DNA of 64,000 nucleotides from Alphaproteobacteria bacterium (GTDB lineage: Bacteria > Pseudomonadota > Alphaproteobacteria > Rickettsiales > JABSSG01). A model generated the notes under the pieces. It did no database searches. It was not told the DNA's origin and saw nothing but the letters and a program-made list of their open reading frames with translations. Shown one piece after another: positions 8,617 through 17,095 of this stretch. The DNA lies in contig JAUIIY010000003.1 in NCBI GenBank assembly GCA_030431375.1, positions 62,001-126,000 of the forward strand. Direction: 5' to 3'. Made by a program: the position numbers and the translations under genes. Numbering within the stretch: the stretch's first letter is position 1; every line of letters starts with the position of its first letter.

Positions 8617-9627
8617 TTAATCGTTAAATTTATCGTATATGTCGTAAAAGAGACTTCTTACTTTTTTGAAGTTCCGCCTAAAGAAAGTTTCTTTAATTTT
8701 AATCCCTGAAAGATTTTGAATGATTCTAGTGCCGTCATGCCTCTCCGCTGCCAGTGTTTCGCGGTGAATAATATGGAAATAGCTATTTCTCTTATTAATA
8801 TTAATTGCCTCTAAATATGGATCAATTAATTGGTTTCTAACCACAATATTTAAATATGTGGGAGGTAGAATGATTGCTCTGCCAGCAAATGTTATTTTAT
8901 CTTCCAAAATCTTATTGAAGGGTTTACGGATACGAATTTCTTCTAATATTGATATTGATTCCATCTTATTTGTTTGATGCTTTTTAATAAATTCCTTTTC
9001 CGATGAATCCCATACTTTTCTGATTTCAGACAGAGTATTATTAATTAACATATTATTTGGAGACGAGCCCATAATGGAGGTGGAAACAATAACATCATTG
9101 GTGTCCTTTAGTGGAGGAAGGATGCCTGCGTAGAAATCGTATGTGTAATGTAGATAGTCAAACATCCTAATGGGTTTATAATCAACATCTACATATAAGC
9201 CACCATGTTGCTTTAGAATGTTATATTTTAGAATTTCTGCCTTTTCTTGATATGTTGAAGCTTTCTCGAATAAATCACGATCAGGAAATTGCATTTTCGC
9301 TACATCTTCATCTGTCCATAATTTATATCCCCATCCACTATGAAGTTCTTGCCATTTTTTACTATATTCAGCCAAATCTTTAGGCATTTTATACGGGCCT
9401 AACCAGATTTGGTGAATAATTTTTGGTATGATAGGATTTTCAACAGGGATTAATTTTTCAGGGTTATTTGTATCATAGATATCCCTGTATAATTTATACC
9501 TTTTAGATATGGGAGCAGACTCGATAAGCTGCATAGATTCATCAAAGGGGACATATATATAACGAGAGAAAGACATTTTGCTTGAGAGTAATATCAGCAA
9601 AAAAACAATGATTTTATTAAATCTCAT
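8617..9627 (-). CDS. Exported DXD glycosyltransferase, candidate secreted effector
   Basis: 336-residue protein from the ATG at 9627, which has GAGAG about 8 nt upstream; a GTG two codons earlier is possible. An N-terminal signal peptide (residues 1-20, NKIIVFLLILLSS core) precedes the domain. The catalytic region has IPKIIHQIWLGP (67-78), the acceptor-side helix YQEKAEILKYNILKQHGG, and LYVDVD with the DVD motif at 147-149. This is the Gly_transf_sug pattern shared by OCH1-like mannosyltransferases and large clostridial toxin catalytic domains. A signal peptide on such an enzyme suggests it works in the periplasm or is delivered to the host. Substrate unknown. Confidence 0.85.
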   Translation of the reverse strand: MRFNKIIVFLLILLSSKMSFSRYIYVPFDESMQLIESAPISKRYKLYRDIYDTNNPEKLIPVENPIIPKIIHQIWLGPYKMPKDLAEYSKKWQELHSGWGYKLWTDEDVAKMQFPDRDLFEKASTYQEKAEILKYNILKQHGGLYVDVDYKPIRMFDYLHYTYDFYAGILPPLKDTNDVIVSTSIMGSSPNNMLINNTLSEIRKVWDSSEKEFIKKHQTNKMESISILEEIRIRKPFNKILEDKITFAGRAIILPPTYLNIVVRNQLIDPYLEAININKRNSYFHIIHRETLAAERHDGTRIIQNLSGIKIKETFFRRNFKKVRSLFYDIYDKFND

Positions 9628-9700
9628 ATCCACAGCTCTCGATCCCTAAAAAGATATGTTTTCATAGTATCGTAGCTTTAATATATATGCAACTATCTAT

Positions 9701-10579
9701 TTAGCGCTTTCTTTGTGGGTCATTGGGTTGTCGGGGAGTTTGAGATGTGCGCTGCTTATCTTGTTCTTTTACTCTAGCTCCTCGTAGTCTTTTTCCTAAG
9801 CCTTTCAATGCGCCCATAGCTCGCTTAGAAAGGCTAGGCTGAGCTGCTCTTCTTGCAGCTTCTTCAGCTTCTATTCTCTCTCTTTCTTCTATTTTTGCAA
9901 TATGCTTAGTCATTTTTTCGACGGCAGAAACAAAATCCACGGTTGCTTTTTCCTCAGCATTTGCATTAATTCCTGCTTCTCCCAAACGGTCAACTTTCTG
10001 CTTGTTTTCATCTAATTTCTTCCTCAAGTTAGATTCAACGGCCACTGCCCAATCTTTTTCATCTTCTACTTTATCTGCAATTTCATAAATATGATTTGCA
10101 ATTTTACTGCTCCTAAATTTCTCCGCAACGCTGTAAAAAACAAATTTGCAAATAGCTGCAATGGTAGAGCAAAATAATTTTAAATCAGTAGGTTTTCTAA
10201 TTCCCTCCCATGCATTCTCTTTTAACATTTTATTTTGGATATGTTTGGTCTGATTTTCTAATATATGAACCAACTCAGGTGTAAAAGCATCTTCAATTGC
10301 TTTTCTTATTTTTTCTGGAGCAATTCCCATATCACCACCAGTAAATAAATGACGATATATAATTGAAGACATTGCTTTTGTATCGAATTTTTTATTACTA
10401 ACCACATAGCGGCTCATATCTTGTATGAACCCATCTCTATCAAAATGGAAATCCTGATTTTCAACCACTTTATGTCTTTTACGAGCATTCTTTTTGGTTG
10501 TATATTCTCCGACCGCCGCTACTAACTTTGCGGTTGCTTCTTCTCTTTGTGCTTCTGGTGATATTGCTGCTGTTGACAT
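9701..10579 (-). CDS. Hypothetical helical protein with basic C-terminus, candidate effector
   Basis: 292-residue protein with AGGGA placed 5 nt before its ATG. Residues 1-30 are Ala/Glu-rich, 30-150 look folded, and 150-245 are strongly helical and charged (EKMTKHIAKIEERERIEAEE). The last 45 residues are Arg/Lys/Pro/Gln-rich and probably disordered. No signal peptide or membrane segment is seen. It resembles in composition the other accessory proteins here (1163-2344, 35188-36567, 54259-55494). I do not recognise a domain. Confidence 0.7.
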   Translation of the reverse strand: MSTAAISPEAQREEATAKLVAAVGEYTTKKNARKRHKVVENQDFHFDRDGFIQDMSRYVVSNKKFDTKAMSSIIYRHLFTGGDMGIAPEKIRKAIEDAFTPELVHILENQTKHIQNKMLKENAWEGIRKPTDLKLFCSTIAAICKFVFYSVAEKFRSSKIANHIYEIADKVEDEKDWAVAVESNLRKKLDENKQKVDRLGEAGINANAEEKATVDFVSAVEKMTKHIAKIEERERIEAEEAARRAAQPSLSKRAMGALKGLGKRLRGARVKEQDKQRTSQTPRQPNDPQRKR

Positions 10580-10703
10580 TTTTCCCTACATAGCTAATTA
10601 AATTATCTAGGAAATATCTTATCTGTATTTATTTAATAAAAGGTTAATTCGGCAAGCTAGCAGAACAGAAAGAGGAGGCGGGAAGGGGTGGAGTGATTGG
10701 AAA

Positions 10704-10727
10704 GAAAAAGGCGACTGTTAGTCGCCT
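10704..10727 (-). terminator. Rho-independent terminator
   Basis: An AGGCGACT/AGTCGCCT hairpin (10709-10716 with 10720-10727, 3-nt loop) is followed on the minus strand by five T (10704-10708). It lies 28 nt after the stop of the gene at 10755-11246. Confidence 0.9.
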
Positions 10728-10754
10728 GCCCTGTAATTTCTTTTTTAAATGTAA

Positions 10755-11246
10755 TTACATTGATTCAATCGCATCTACGGCGCCAGTAAGATAATATTTG
10801 ATGTTATCAAATGATTCGCATGTAGATTTAATTTGTAAATCAAAAAAGTCATTTTCATTTGTAGGGATGGTAGAATCGCTGGTCATTTCCCTAACTGCGG
10901 TAAAAAGGCTCTCAGAAAGTGCAGTGGCTTTTTTTATGCACAATTCGTTAGTTTTACCATAAAAATCTTCTAATTCACCCTTATTAAAGGTAAAATTCGT
11001 TAAATTACTATCGGAATGTTTTTTTAGGAATGTCTCTATTGACTGTGAAAGAAAGTCACAGCTAGAGTTAATTTCGTCCAGTGTTTTTGCATTTGTTACT
11101 TCTAAGCCGTTAGGATCTAGGCTTATATATAAATGTGCCTGAATATATGAATCTTGTGCAAGGCTATATGCGCTTGATTTGCAGGCTGCTATCGACTTGC
11201 TTAAATTCTCTGTCAGTGTGTTTGGGTTAATTTTAAAAGATACCAT
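10755..11246 (-). CDS. Hypothetical helical protein
   Basis: 163-residue protein, predicted almost entirely helical, with four Cys spread along the chain and no signal peptide. GAGGG lies 5 nt before the ATG. A TTGACT box about 65 nt upstream may be the -35 element. The gene has its own terminator, so it is a single-gene unit. In size, helical content and scattered Cys it resembles the next upstream gene (11394-12071), but I cannot align them with confidence. Confidence 0.7.
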   Translation of the reverse strand: MVSFKINPNTLTENLSKSIAACKSSAYSLAQDSYIQAHLYISLDPNGLEVTNAKTLDEINSSCDFLSQSIETFLKKHSDSNLTNFTFNKGELEDFYGKTNELCIKKATALSESLFTAVREMTSDSTIPTNENDFFDLQIKSTCESFDNIKYYLTGAVDAIESM

Positions 11247-11340
11247 TTTTCCCTCTTTATTAATGGATTAGTAATTACGGGATACATGGTTAATTTTTGC
11301 AAGTCAATTAAAATGTTAATAATCATATAGAGTAAGGCAT

Positions 11341-11370
11341 AAAAAAAGCAGCGTTATTGCTAACGCTGCT
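11341..11370 (-). terminator. Strong rho-independent terminator
   Basis: A perfect 10-bp stem AGCAGCGTTA/TAACGCTGCT (11347-11356 with 11361-11370, 4-nt loop) is followed on the minus strand by a T run at 11341-11346. It ends the 11394-12071 transcript 24 nt after the stop codon. Confidence 0.93.
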
Positions 11371-11393
11371 TAAATGATGTGTGATAACTGTAA

Positions 11394-12071
11394 TTAAGCC
11401 AATTCAGGTAAATCAACTGTTGTCAACCCAGATAAATGAGTTTCTAGTAAATCAAGAGTTGCGTTGTGCGAGCCACAGGCAGCCTCGATAGCAGGTGTGT
11501 GCTCTGCTACATCAAAATCTAAACCACCAAGTAAACCAGCTACAGGTGTTATTGCTGTTTCTAGTAATGTAGTCATTTCTGTAACACATTTTGAATACAT
11601 TGCATCTTTAGAAGAGCTGTGATCTCCAAAGGCGTTATTAGAAGCTTTGTTGATATTAGCAACTTGTATATTATGACCAGCAAGTGTATCAGATTTGAAG
11701 CTTGAGATAGCCCTACTGTTGTGAGCAGCTATTTCTTCAGCGTGTGTCAAGGCACCCGTTTTAATTGTAAGTTCGGCTGCTGTTTTAGATAAATCTGCTC
11801 CGCAAGCAATAGAAGCAGCATTTAACTCTCTAATTGTTTCTGCTTGTACAGCGTTTGCAGCGAGAGTTTCTGTCAGATCAGAAGTTTTAGCGTCTAAGTC
11901 AGTTGCGCACTGGATAGCGGTAGCGCTTATATTAGCTAATTCTGCTGTAACCGGTGCTAATGCATCTGCAACATTTTTTGCGCCTTCAGCTCGTAAAGAT
12001 GACTCAAGACTAGCTTTTTCTTGTGAGCATTGCGATGTTTTATAAGCGATTAAGTTTGAACAATGTGTCAT
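11394..12071 (-). CDS. Ala/Thr-rich coiled-coil protein of unknown function, probably highly expressed
   Basis: 225-residue protein from the ATG at 12071, preceded by a GAGGAGGTC ribosome binding site; an upstream in-frame ATG would place that site inside the gene. The sequence is rich in Ala, Thr, Leu and Glu with heptad-like spacing, so a long helical bundle or coiled coil is expected. Six Cys are scattered. There is no signal peptide. A near-consensus promoter, strong ribosome binding site and strong terminator mark a single-gene, highly expressed unit. No family recognised. Confidence 0.75.
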   Translation of the reverse strand: MTHCSNLIAYKTSQCSQEKASLESSLRAEGAKNVADALAPVTAELANISATAIQCATDLDAKTSDLTETLAANAVQAETIRELNAASIACGADLSKTAAELTIKTGALTHAEEIAAHNSRAISSFKSDTLAGHNIQVANINKASNNAFGDHSSSKDAMYSKCVTEMTTLLETAITPVAGLLGGLDFDVAEHTPAIEAACGSHNATLDLLETHLSGLTTVDLPELA

Positions 12072-12125
12072 AAAGACCTCCTCTGTTTTTAAGTTTGTTT
12101 GCAATAATTAATCATTATTGAGAGC

Positions 12126-12154
12126 ATTTTAATCAATGGCAGCTAATATGTCAA
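12126..12154 (-). promoter_or_regulatory. Near-consensus promoter for the coiled-coil gene
   Basis: On the minus strand TTGACA (12149-12154) is followed after 17 nt by TAAAAT (12126-12131). It drives 11394-12071 with a leader of about 50 nt. Confidence 0.85.
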
Positions 12155-12192
12155 GAAAAAATTAAAAAAAATTAATATAAGCGCAATAAAGG

Positions 12193-12221
12193 TTGACAAA
12201 TGTTAATATATTATATATAAC
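12193..12221 (+). promoter_or_regulatory. Near-consensus promoter for the outer-membrane protein gene
   Basis: TTGACA (12193-12198) is followed after 17 nt by TATAAC (12216-12221), about 45 nt before the ATG at 12267. It is divergent from the promoter at 12126-12154. Confidence 0.85.
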
Positions 12222-12266
12222 ATTTATAAATAATAGTTATTTAATAAATTGCCTGGAGGAGGCCGT

Positions 12267-12935
12267 ATGAAAAAAAATATTAGTAACCTGATAACCTTTG
12301 TAGCTGTTGCATCAGTTATTTCTTCAGCAAGTGCAGATGGGTTAGCTTTTAGTAAGCAAAATAATGTGGATCAAATTTATTTTGGATTTACTACTTCACA
12401 TGCATTCCAGACATCTGCAAAGAGCGATGCAGTAGAAAAAAAATCCGGCTATAAATCTAAATTACCAAACTTTGATGCATCGATAGCAAAGTACATAACA
12501 GATTCCTACCGTATTGAGTTTGCAGCAGGATTTAGAAAATTTAGTTATAATAACAGTTTGCCTCAAGAAATAAGCCAATCGCAAGACATTTCAATATATA
12601 GATTTATGTTGAATAATTATTATGACCTTACAACTATAAATGAAAAATTCACTCCGTATGTAATGGCGGGCATTGGTATATCACATATCAAACCAGGGAA
12701 GTTTAAAGAGGTATATGGTTCAGAAGGTAGTACCGAAGTACAAATAAAATACAATTCTGCCACTAATTTGAGCTATCAGTTTGGTCTTGGTATGGATGTA
12801 AAATTATCTGAGAATAGTTCGCTGGATTTTGGTGTTAGGCATGTGAATTATGGATCGATCAAAGCAAATGATAGTCACCATCGAATTAAATTAAAATCTA
12901 ATGAGATACTGGCTGGTATAAAGTTTAATTTTTAA
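12267..12935 (+). CDS. Small outer-membrane beta-barrel protein
   Basis: 222-residue protein from the ATG at 12267, with GGAGGAGG 5 nt upstream. The signal peptide has the core LITFVAVASVISS and cleaves after ASA. The mature part alternates polar and hydrophobic residues in short strands (YFGFTTSHAF, YRIEFAAGFRKFSY, YVMAGIGISHI, LSYQFGLGMDVKL) and ends in ILAGIKFNF with a C-terminal Phe. This is the pattern of an 8-stranded barrel of the OmpX/opacity or surface-antigen type common in Rickettsiales. A porin-like or adhesin role is inferred. It is followed 16 nt later by a lipoprotein gene. Confidence 0.85.
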   Translation: MKKNISNLITFVAVASVISSASADGLAFSKQNNVDQIYFGFTTSHAFQTSAKSDAVEKKSGYKSKLPNFDASIAKYITDSYRIEFAAGFRKFSYNNSLPQEISQSQDISIYRFMLNNYYDLTTINEKFTPYVMAGIGISHIKPGKFKEVYGSEGSTEVQIKYNSATNLSYQFGLGMDVKLSENSSLDFGVRHVNYGSIKANDSHHRIKLKSNEILAGIKFNF

Positions 12936-12951
12936 TAAATAGAGAGGAGAC

Positions 12952-13308
12952 ATGAAAAAAATAACTTATACAAAAAAATTAATTTTGGCTCTTGTAGCAG
13001 CTACATCATTGATGTCCTGCTCACATCAGAAAGTGATAGTTAATAGAGTTCATGATGAAGAGCTTTCTTGCCATGAGATTAAGGAAGAATCAAAGCGTTT
13101 AGAAAAACTTTTAAACAATATTGATGAAAAAACAGGGCTTTCAGGTAGAAATGTTGGTATGGCATTACTTTTCTGGCCAGGAGTTTTTGTCAATGAAATG
13201 AATGCTTCAGATGCAGAAAAATTGGCTAATCAGAGGTTAGCGGTTTTATCTAATCTATATTCCAAAAAAAGATGTGATTCTCGTACAAAATCAGCGAAGA
13301 AAAAGTAA
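12952..13308 (+). CDS. Small lipoprotein
   Basis: 118-residue lipoprotein with a signal sequence and the lipobox LMSC, giving the lipidated Cys at residue 23. The ribosome binding site is GAGGAG, 3 nt before the ATG. The mature part has a helical segment and a second hydrophobic stretch (NVGMALLFWPGVFVNEM) followed by LANQRLAVLSNLYSKKRC. I recall this GxxLFWP...RL..L..L....C layout from a family of short proteobacterial lipoproteins of unknown role. It is cotranscribed with the outer-membrane barrel and ends at a terminator. Confidence 0.8.
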   Translation: MKKITYTKKLILALVAATSLMSCSHQKVIVNRVHDEELSCHEIKEESKRLEKLLNNIDEKTGLSGRNVGMALLFWPGVFVNEMNASDAEKLANQRLAVLSNLYSKKRCDSRTKSAKKK

Positions 13309-13329
13309 AAACTATCCTTCCCTCATGAA

Positions 13330-13357
13330 AAAGGTCTCAATTTTGAGGCCTTTTTTT
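13330..13357 (+). terminator. Rho-independent terminator after the OMP-lipoprotein unit
   Basis: AAAGGTCTCA (13330-13339) pairs with TGAGGCCTTT (13344-13353, one G-U pair) and is followed by a T run to 13357. Confidence 0.9.
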
Positions 13358-13462
13358 ATTTTTAGCTTTTAATTGCATCTAAGAAAAGTCGTTTTTTATT
13401 TAAAATTGCATTTACCTGCAAACTCATTTAATAATTAAACCTTAATTTTAGGAAAATTATTC

Positions 13463-14746
13463 ATGAATTTGTTAATTAGTTTTTTGCCAATTTTATCCTT
13501 TGTTATTTTATATGTGGGTAGTGGGATATATTTTTCAATTATTGGAGTTGAAAATGCTTTTTATCAAATTTCACCGATGGTGGCTATTATTCCTGCGATT
13601 ATAGTAGGGTGGATGCTGCATAGAGGAAATAGTAAGGAGAAGATTAATCAATTTTTAGATGGAGTCAGACACCCAGATATTATAACAATGTGTATTGTGT
13701 TTGTTTTGGCAGGAGCGTTTAGCTCTGTAACCAAAGAAATTGGCAGTGTGACTTCCTCAGTGAATTTGGCATTATCACTAATTCCAGCTGAATTTTTATT
13801 GGTGGGCATATTTATTACCTCAGCTTTTATTTCAACTGCAGTAGGGACTTCGATGGGAACGATTGCAACTGTTGCTCCAATTGCAGCTGCTCTTGCTGCT
13901 CAGGGCGCTTTTCTTCCGGAAATTGCCATGGCTACAGTTGTTGGAGGCGCAATGTTTGGCGACAATTTATCAGTGATTTCTGACACAACAATTGCATCAG
14001 TTTCATCGCAGGAGGCTGACCTTGGGGAAAAAATCAAATTTAATGCCAAAATTGCCCTAATCTCAGCTGCTATTACAATTGCAGTTTTGTTACTTAGCCA
14101 TAAAGTTGAGATTGAAATAATAGATCAAGAATATTCCTTCTGGCTTATCAGCCCTTATATCTTGTTGGTTGTGCTTGCCATATCGGGTTTGCATGTATTT
14201 AAGGTTTTAATAATAGCTATAATTTATTCGGGTTTGGTTGGTTATTTTGTTAATGGTTACGATATTTTGCAGCTCAGCCAAGATATCACAAAGGGTTTTG
14301 CAAGCATGCATGAAATTATGCTTCTGTCATTACTAGTTGGTGGGTTATCGGGTCTTTCCAGTAGAAGTTCAAAATTATTAGCCGAAAAATTAGGTGATTG
14401 GATCTCTAAACACGGTTCTGCAAAAATGGCTCAGATTGTAATGGCAAAGATCGCTTCGATATTCGATATATTGCTTGCTAATAATACAATTGCGATAATT
14501 TTTAGCGGTGAGATAGTCAGAAATATTGCTAAAAAACATAATATAGCTAAGCATCATGCTGCAACTTGGATTGATAATTTTTCTTGTGTTTTTCAGGGGT
14601 TGATTCCGTATGGAGCACAAATCTTGCTTGCTAGTAGCATCGGGGGAATTTCTCCTTTATTGATCACACCGTATGTCTTCTATTGTTTTGCGCTTGCTGC
14701 TACTTCATTATTTTTTATCTGTTTTAGGAAGGTTGATAACCGCTAA
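13463..14746 (+). CDS. NhaC-type Na+/H+ antiporter family protein
   Basis: 427-residue inner-membrane protein with 10 or more hydrophobic helices. It carries the motif MFGDNLSVISDTTIAS (around residues 170-185), which is diagnostic of the NhaC/YfkM-like antiporter group, and STAVGTSMGTIATVAP in the helix before it. A role in sodium or proton balance, possibly with an organic anion, is inferred from the family. It is a single gene after a terminator, followed by an ankyrin gene 94 nt downstream. Confidence 0.9.
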   Translation: MNLLISFLPILSFVILYVGSGIYFSIIGVENAFYQISPMVAIIPAIIVGWMLHRGNSKEKINQFLDGVRHPDIITMCIVFVLAGAFSSVTKEIGSVTSSVNLALSLIPAEFLLVGIFITSAFISTAVGTSMGTIATVAPIAAALAAQGAFLPEIAMATVVGGAMFGDNLSVISDTTIASVSSQEADLGEKIKFNAKIALISAAITIAVLLLSHKVEIEIIDQEYSFWLISPYILLVVLAISGLHVFKVLIIAIIYSGLVGYFVNGYDILQLSQDITKGFASMHEIMLLSLLVGGLSGLSSRSSKLLAEKLGDWISKHGSAKMAQIVMAKIASIFDILLANNTIAIIFSGEIVRNIAKKHNIAKHHAATWIDNFSCVFQGLIPYGAQILLASSIGGISPLLITPYVFYCFALAATSLFFICFRKVDNR

Positions 14747-14840
14747 GAGCATCCAGTATTACGTGGAGTAGAGATGTTCAGGCCGATTGACGGAACGAAC
14801 AGAATTTGCTAATTTTCATAGAAATTTGAGAGATATAGTA

Positions 14841-15704
14841 ATGAGTAAATATAATTCCCTATTAAAAGAATCGATTCTAAAAAATGATATAGAAAAGGCC
14901 AAGCTTGCTATTAATGAAGGGGCTGATGTTAATGATGGAGCGCTTATTATAGATGCAGTTCGTTCGTCTACCCCAGAGATGGTCAAGTTGATAGCACAAT
15001 CTGGAGCTAACCTTGAAGTGGTAGGTGGCTTTCAGGATTCTACTGCTTTATGGTATGCAGTTGATGAGCAAAAAATAGATGCTGTTAGAATTTTGATAGA
15101 GGCGGGTGCAAATGTTGATGTAGCCGGTTTCTTAGGAGAAACCCCTCTGATATCAGCCTCGGTCGGGGGGAATATTGAGTTAACAAAATTATTGCTTGAA
15201 GCAGGCGCCAATATTCATATGACAGATTGTTATAATGGAGCTGCTTTAACATATGCGCGTGAGAATAGTATCATATATAAATTTATTGAGTCACATGAAC
15301 CTAAAGAGGAGGCGAAAGAAATTATAGATGCTGCTTGCAAATTTATGTTTGGAAATAAGTATGAAAACTCGGAAGCATTAGTAAATATTGTAGAAAAAAT
15401 AGGAACAGTGGAACCCTTGGAATATATCTATGGAGTAAAAAAAGACATAGATTTTTTCCCTATAGGTGCCAGAGTTTCTAAAGAAATTTGTGAAGGTGAA
15501 AAAACTCTCTCTGAATATATTGAGCAAAATGATAATTTAATTAGCATTTTACGTGAGGCCGAGGAAGCTGCGGAATCAGCTGGCGGGTTCTATACAAAAA
15601 GTCAGATAAATTGCACCATAGTAAACCCTGAATTTGTGTATAATCCTGATGCTCCTGTAGAAGAAAATCATAAGGTGGGCTTGGTTGGCGAAATGTATAA
15701 TTAG
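14841..15704 (+). CDS. Ankyrin-repeat protein
   Basis: 287-residue protein. I chose the ATG at 14841 (GAGAGAT a few nt upstream) over an in-frame TTG at 14787. Residues about 30-150 hold four ankyrin repeats (for example DAVRILIEAGANVDVAGFLG, then ETPLISASVGGNIELTKLLL). The C-terminal 130 residues are helical and do not match a family I know. No signal peptide. Ankyrin proteins in Rickettsiales often act in the host after type IV or type I secretion, but this is inference. Its stop codon overlaps the stop of the convergent ABC-F gene. Confidence 0.9.
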   Translation: MSKYNSLLKESILKNDIEKAKLAINEGADVNDGALIIDAVRSSTPEMVKLIAQSGANLEVVGGFQDSTALWYAVDEQKIDAVRILIEAGANVDVAGFLGETPLISASVGGNIELTKLLLEAGANIHMTDCYNGAALTYARENSIIYKFIESHEPKEEAKEIIDAACKFMFGNKYENSEALVNIVEKIGTVEPLEYIYGVKKDIDFFPIGARVSKEICEGEKTLSEYIEQNDNLISILREAEEAAESAGGFYTKSQINCTIVNPEFVYNPDAPVEENHKVGLVGEMYN

Positions 15705-17095
15705 GTGATTGTACCATTTTTTATTTGGTAATATTCATCGATTTTTATCATTTCCAGAAATGATTTGTCATGAGAAATTGTTAAAATGCTGGAAGGATAA
15801 TCTCTCAATATTTCTATGACATGACTTTTTGTTTCTAAATCTAAATTATTAGTGATTTCGTCGAGGATTAGTAAAGAAGGTATTTTGCATGCGATAATTG
15901 CAAGGCTCAATCGGGCTTTTTCACCCCCGGATAGATGAGTGGACTTTTTATGAATTTCATGATTTTTGCGGAATAAGAAACTGTTTAAGAAATTCCTGCA
16001 TTCTGCATGTGACCATTCTGGACGTTGGAGTTCTATATGCTCTATTACTGACAGTTCTTTATCGAGATTGTTGTAATGTTGGTCTAGATACCCAATATTT
16101 TGAGTTTTTGGCACTATCCATTCACCAGTTTTATGTATTTCTTTCTTATCTAGAATGGCCTTTATGAAAGTTGATTTACCACTGCCATTAGCGCCAATTA
16201 AGGCAATTTTTGTGCCAGATACTTGTGCAAAATCAATATTATGCAAAATTTTAGCTCCGTTATCATAAGAGATTGAAGCATTCTTGATATGGATAATCTC
16301 ACCTGTTCTTACAATGCCTTCTAAGTGGAAGGAGGGAGTGATTTCTTCAGAGATGTTGATTGCATTCATGCGATCTAAAATCTGCCCCTTCTTCTGGGAG
16401 AGCTCTTTTTTCAGTTTACCGGAAGTTTCTTGTGCGCGTGATGCTTTTGCGTGACTAACCACTGTTGGCCATTTACGGTTGTCAATGTTCTTGCTACCTT
16501 TCTTTTTGCTATTGGCAGCTCTTTTTTGTTCATTCATTAATTTTTCGTGCATTTCTTTTTTTGATCTATTTAATAATTTCAATTCCTTATTGATCTGTGA
16601 ATGTTCTAGAGCCTGATTAGAGATGTAGTCTTTGTAGTTTCCAGCAAAAATCTGGATTTGTTGATTATGTATATGCCATATTATATCTACATAATTCTCT
16701 AAGAATTCATGGTCATGGGATATAGCTATGATAGTCCCTTGAAAATGTTTGATCATTTTAAAGAGTGAAGATCTATTTTTCTCATCTAAATGATTGGTCG
16801 GTTCGTCGAGCAATAAGATGTCCGGGTTGTTTCTTAGGGCTTCTGACAATGATTTATTGAATCTTTCTCCGCCACTTAATATAGGGTTGTCATTAATTAT
16901 TTGGCCCACATATCCTGTTGTGATGTCCTTCAATTCACCACGTAGTTTATTTAGCAGGCATGTTTTACCTACACCATTTCGTCCAATAATGGCTATACGA
17001 CTTCCTGGATATATAATTGTAGAAAAATCATCAAACAAAATTTGGTTTTCAACAATGCAAGAAAAATTGGCAATTTCGATAGGTTTATGCGACAT
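15701..17095 (-). CDS. ABC-F ATPase of the antibiotic-resistance (Vga/Msr-like) architecture
   Basis: 464-residue soluble protein with two ABC domains and no membrane segment. Domain 1 has GRNGVGKT (38-45), LSGGE (73-77) and DEPTNHLD (97-104). Domain 2 has GANGSGKS, LSGGE and DEITNNLD. Only 28 residues separate Walker A from the signature in domain 1. Housekeeping ABC-F proteins such as EttA or Uup have a much longer helical insert there; the short form is typical of Vga and Msr ribosome-protection proteins. The linker between the domains is long and basic (KKKGSKNIDNRKW...), as in those factors. It probably binds the ribosomal E site. Its resistance spectrum cannot be predicted. A truncated copy lies at 20698-20961. 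Confidence 0.85.
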   Translation of the reverse strand: MSHKPIEIANFSCIVENQILFDDFSTIIYPGSRIAIIGRNGVGKTCLLNKLRGELKDITTGYVGQIINDNPILSGGERFNKSLSEALRNNPDILLLDEPTNHLDEKNRSSLFKMIKHFQGTIIAISHDHEFLENYVDIIWHIHNQQIQIFAGNYKDYISNQALEHSQINKELKLLNRSKKEMHEKLMNEQKRAANSKKKGSKNIDNRKWPTVVSHAKASRAQETSGKLKKELSQKKGQILDRMNAINISEEITPSFHLEGIVRTGEIIHIKNASISYDNGAKILHNIDFAQVSGTKIALIGANGSGKSTFIKAILDKKEIHKTGEWIVPKTQNIGYLDQHYNNLDKELSVIEHIELQRPEWSHAECRNFLNSFLFRKNHEIHKKSTHLSGGEKARLSLAIIACKIPSLLILDEITNNLDLETKSHVIEILRDYPSSILTISHDKSFLEMIKIDEYYQIKNGTIT

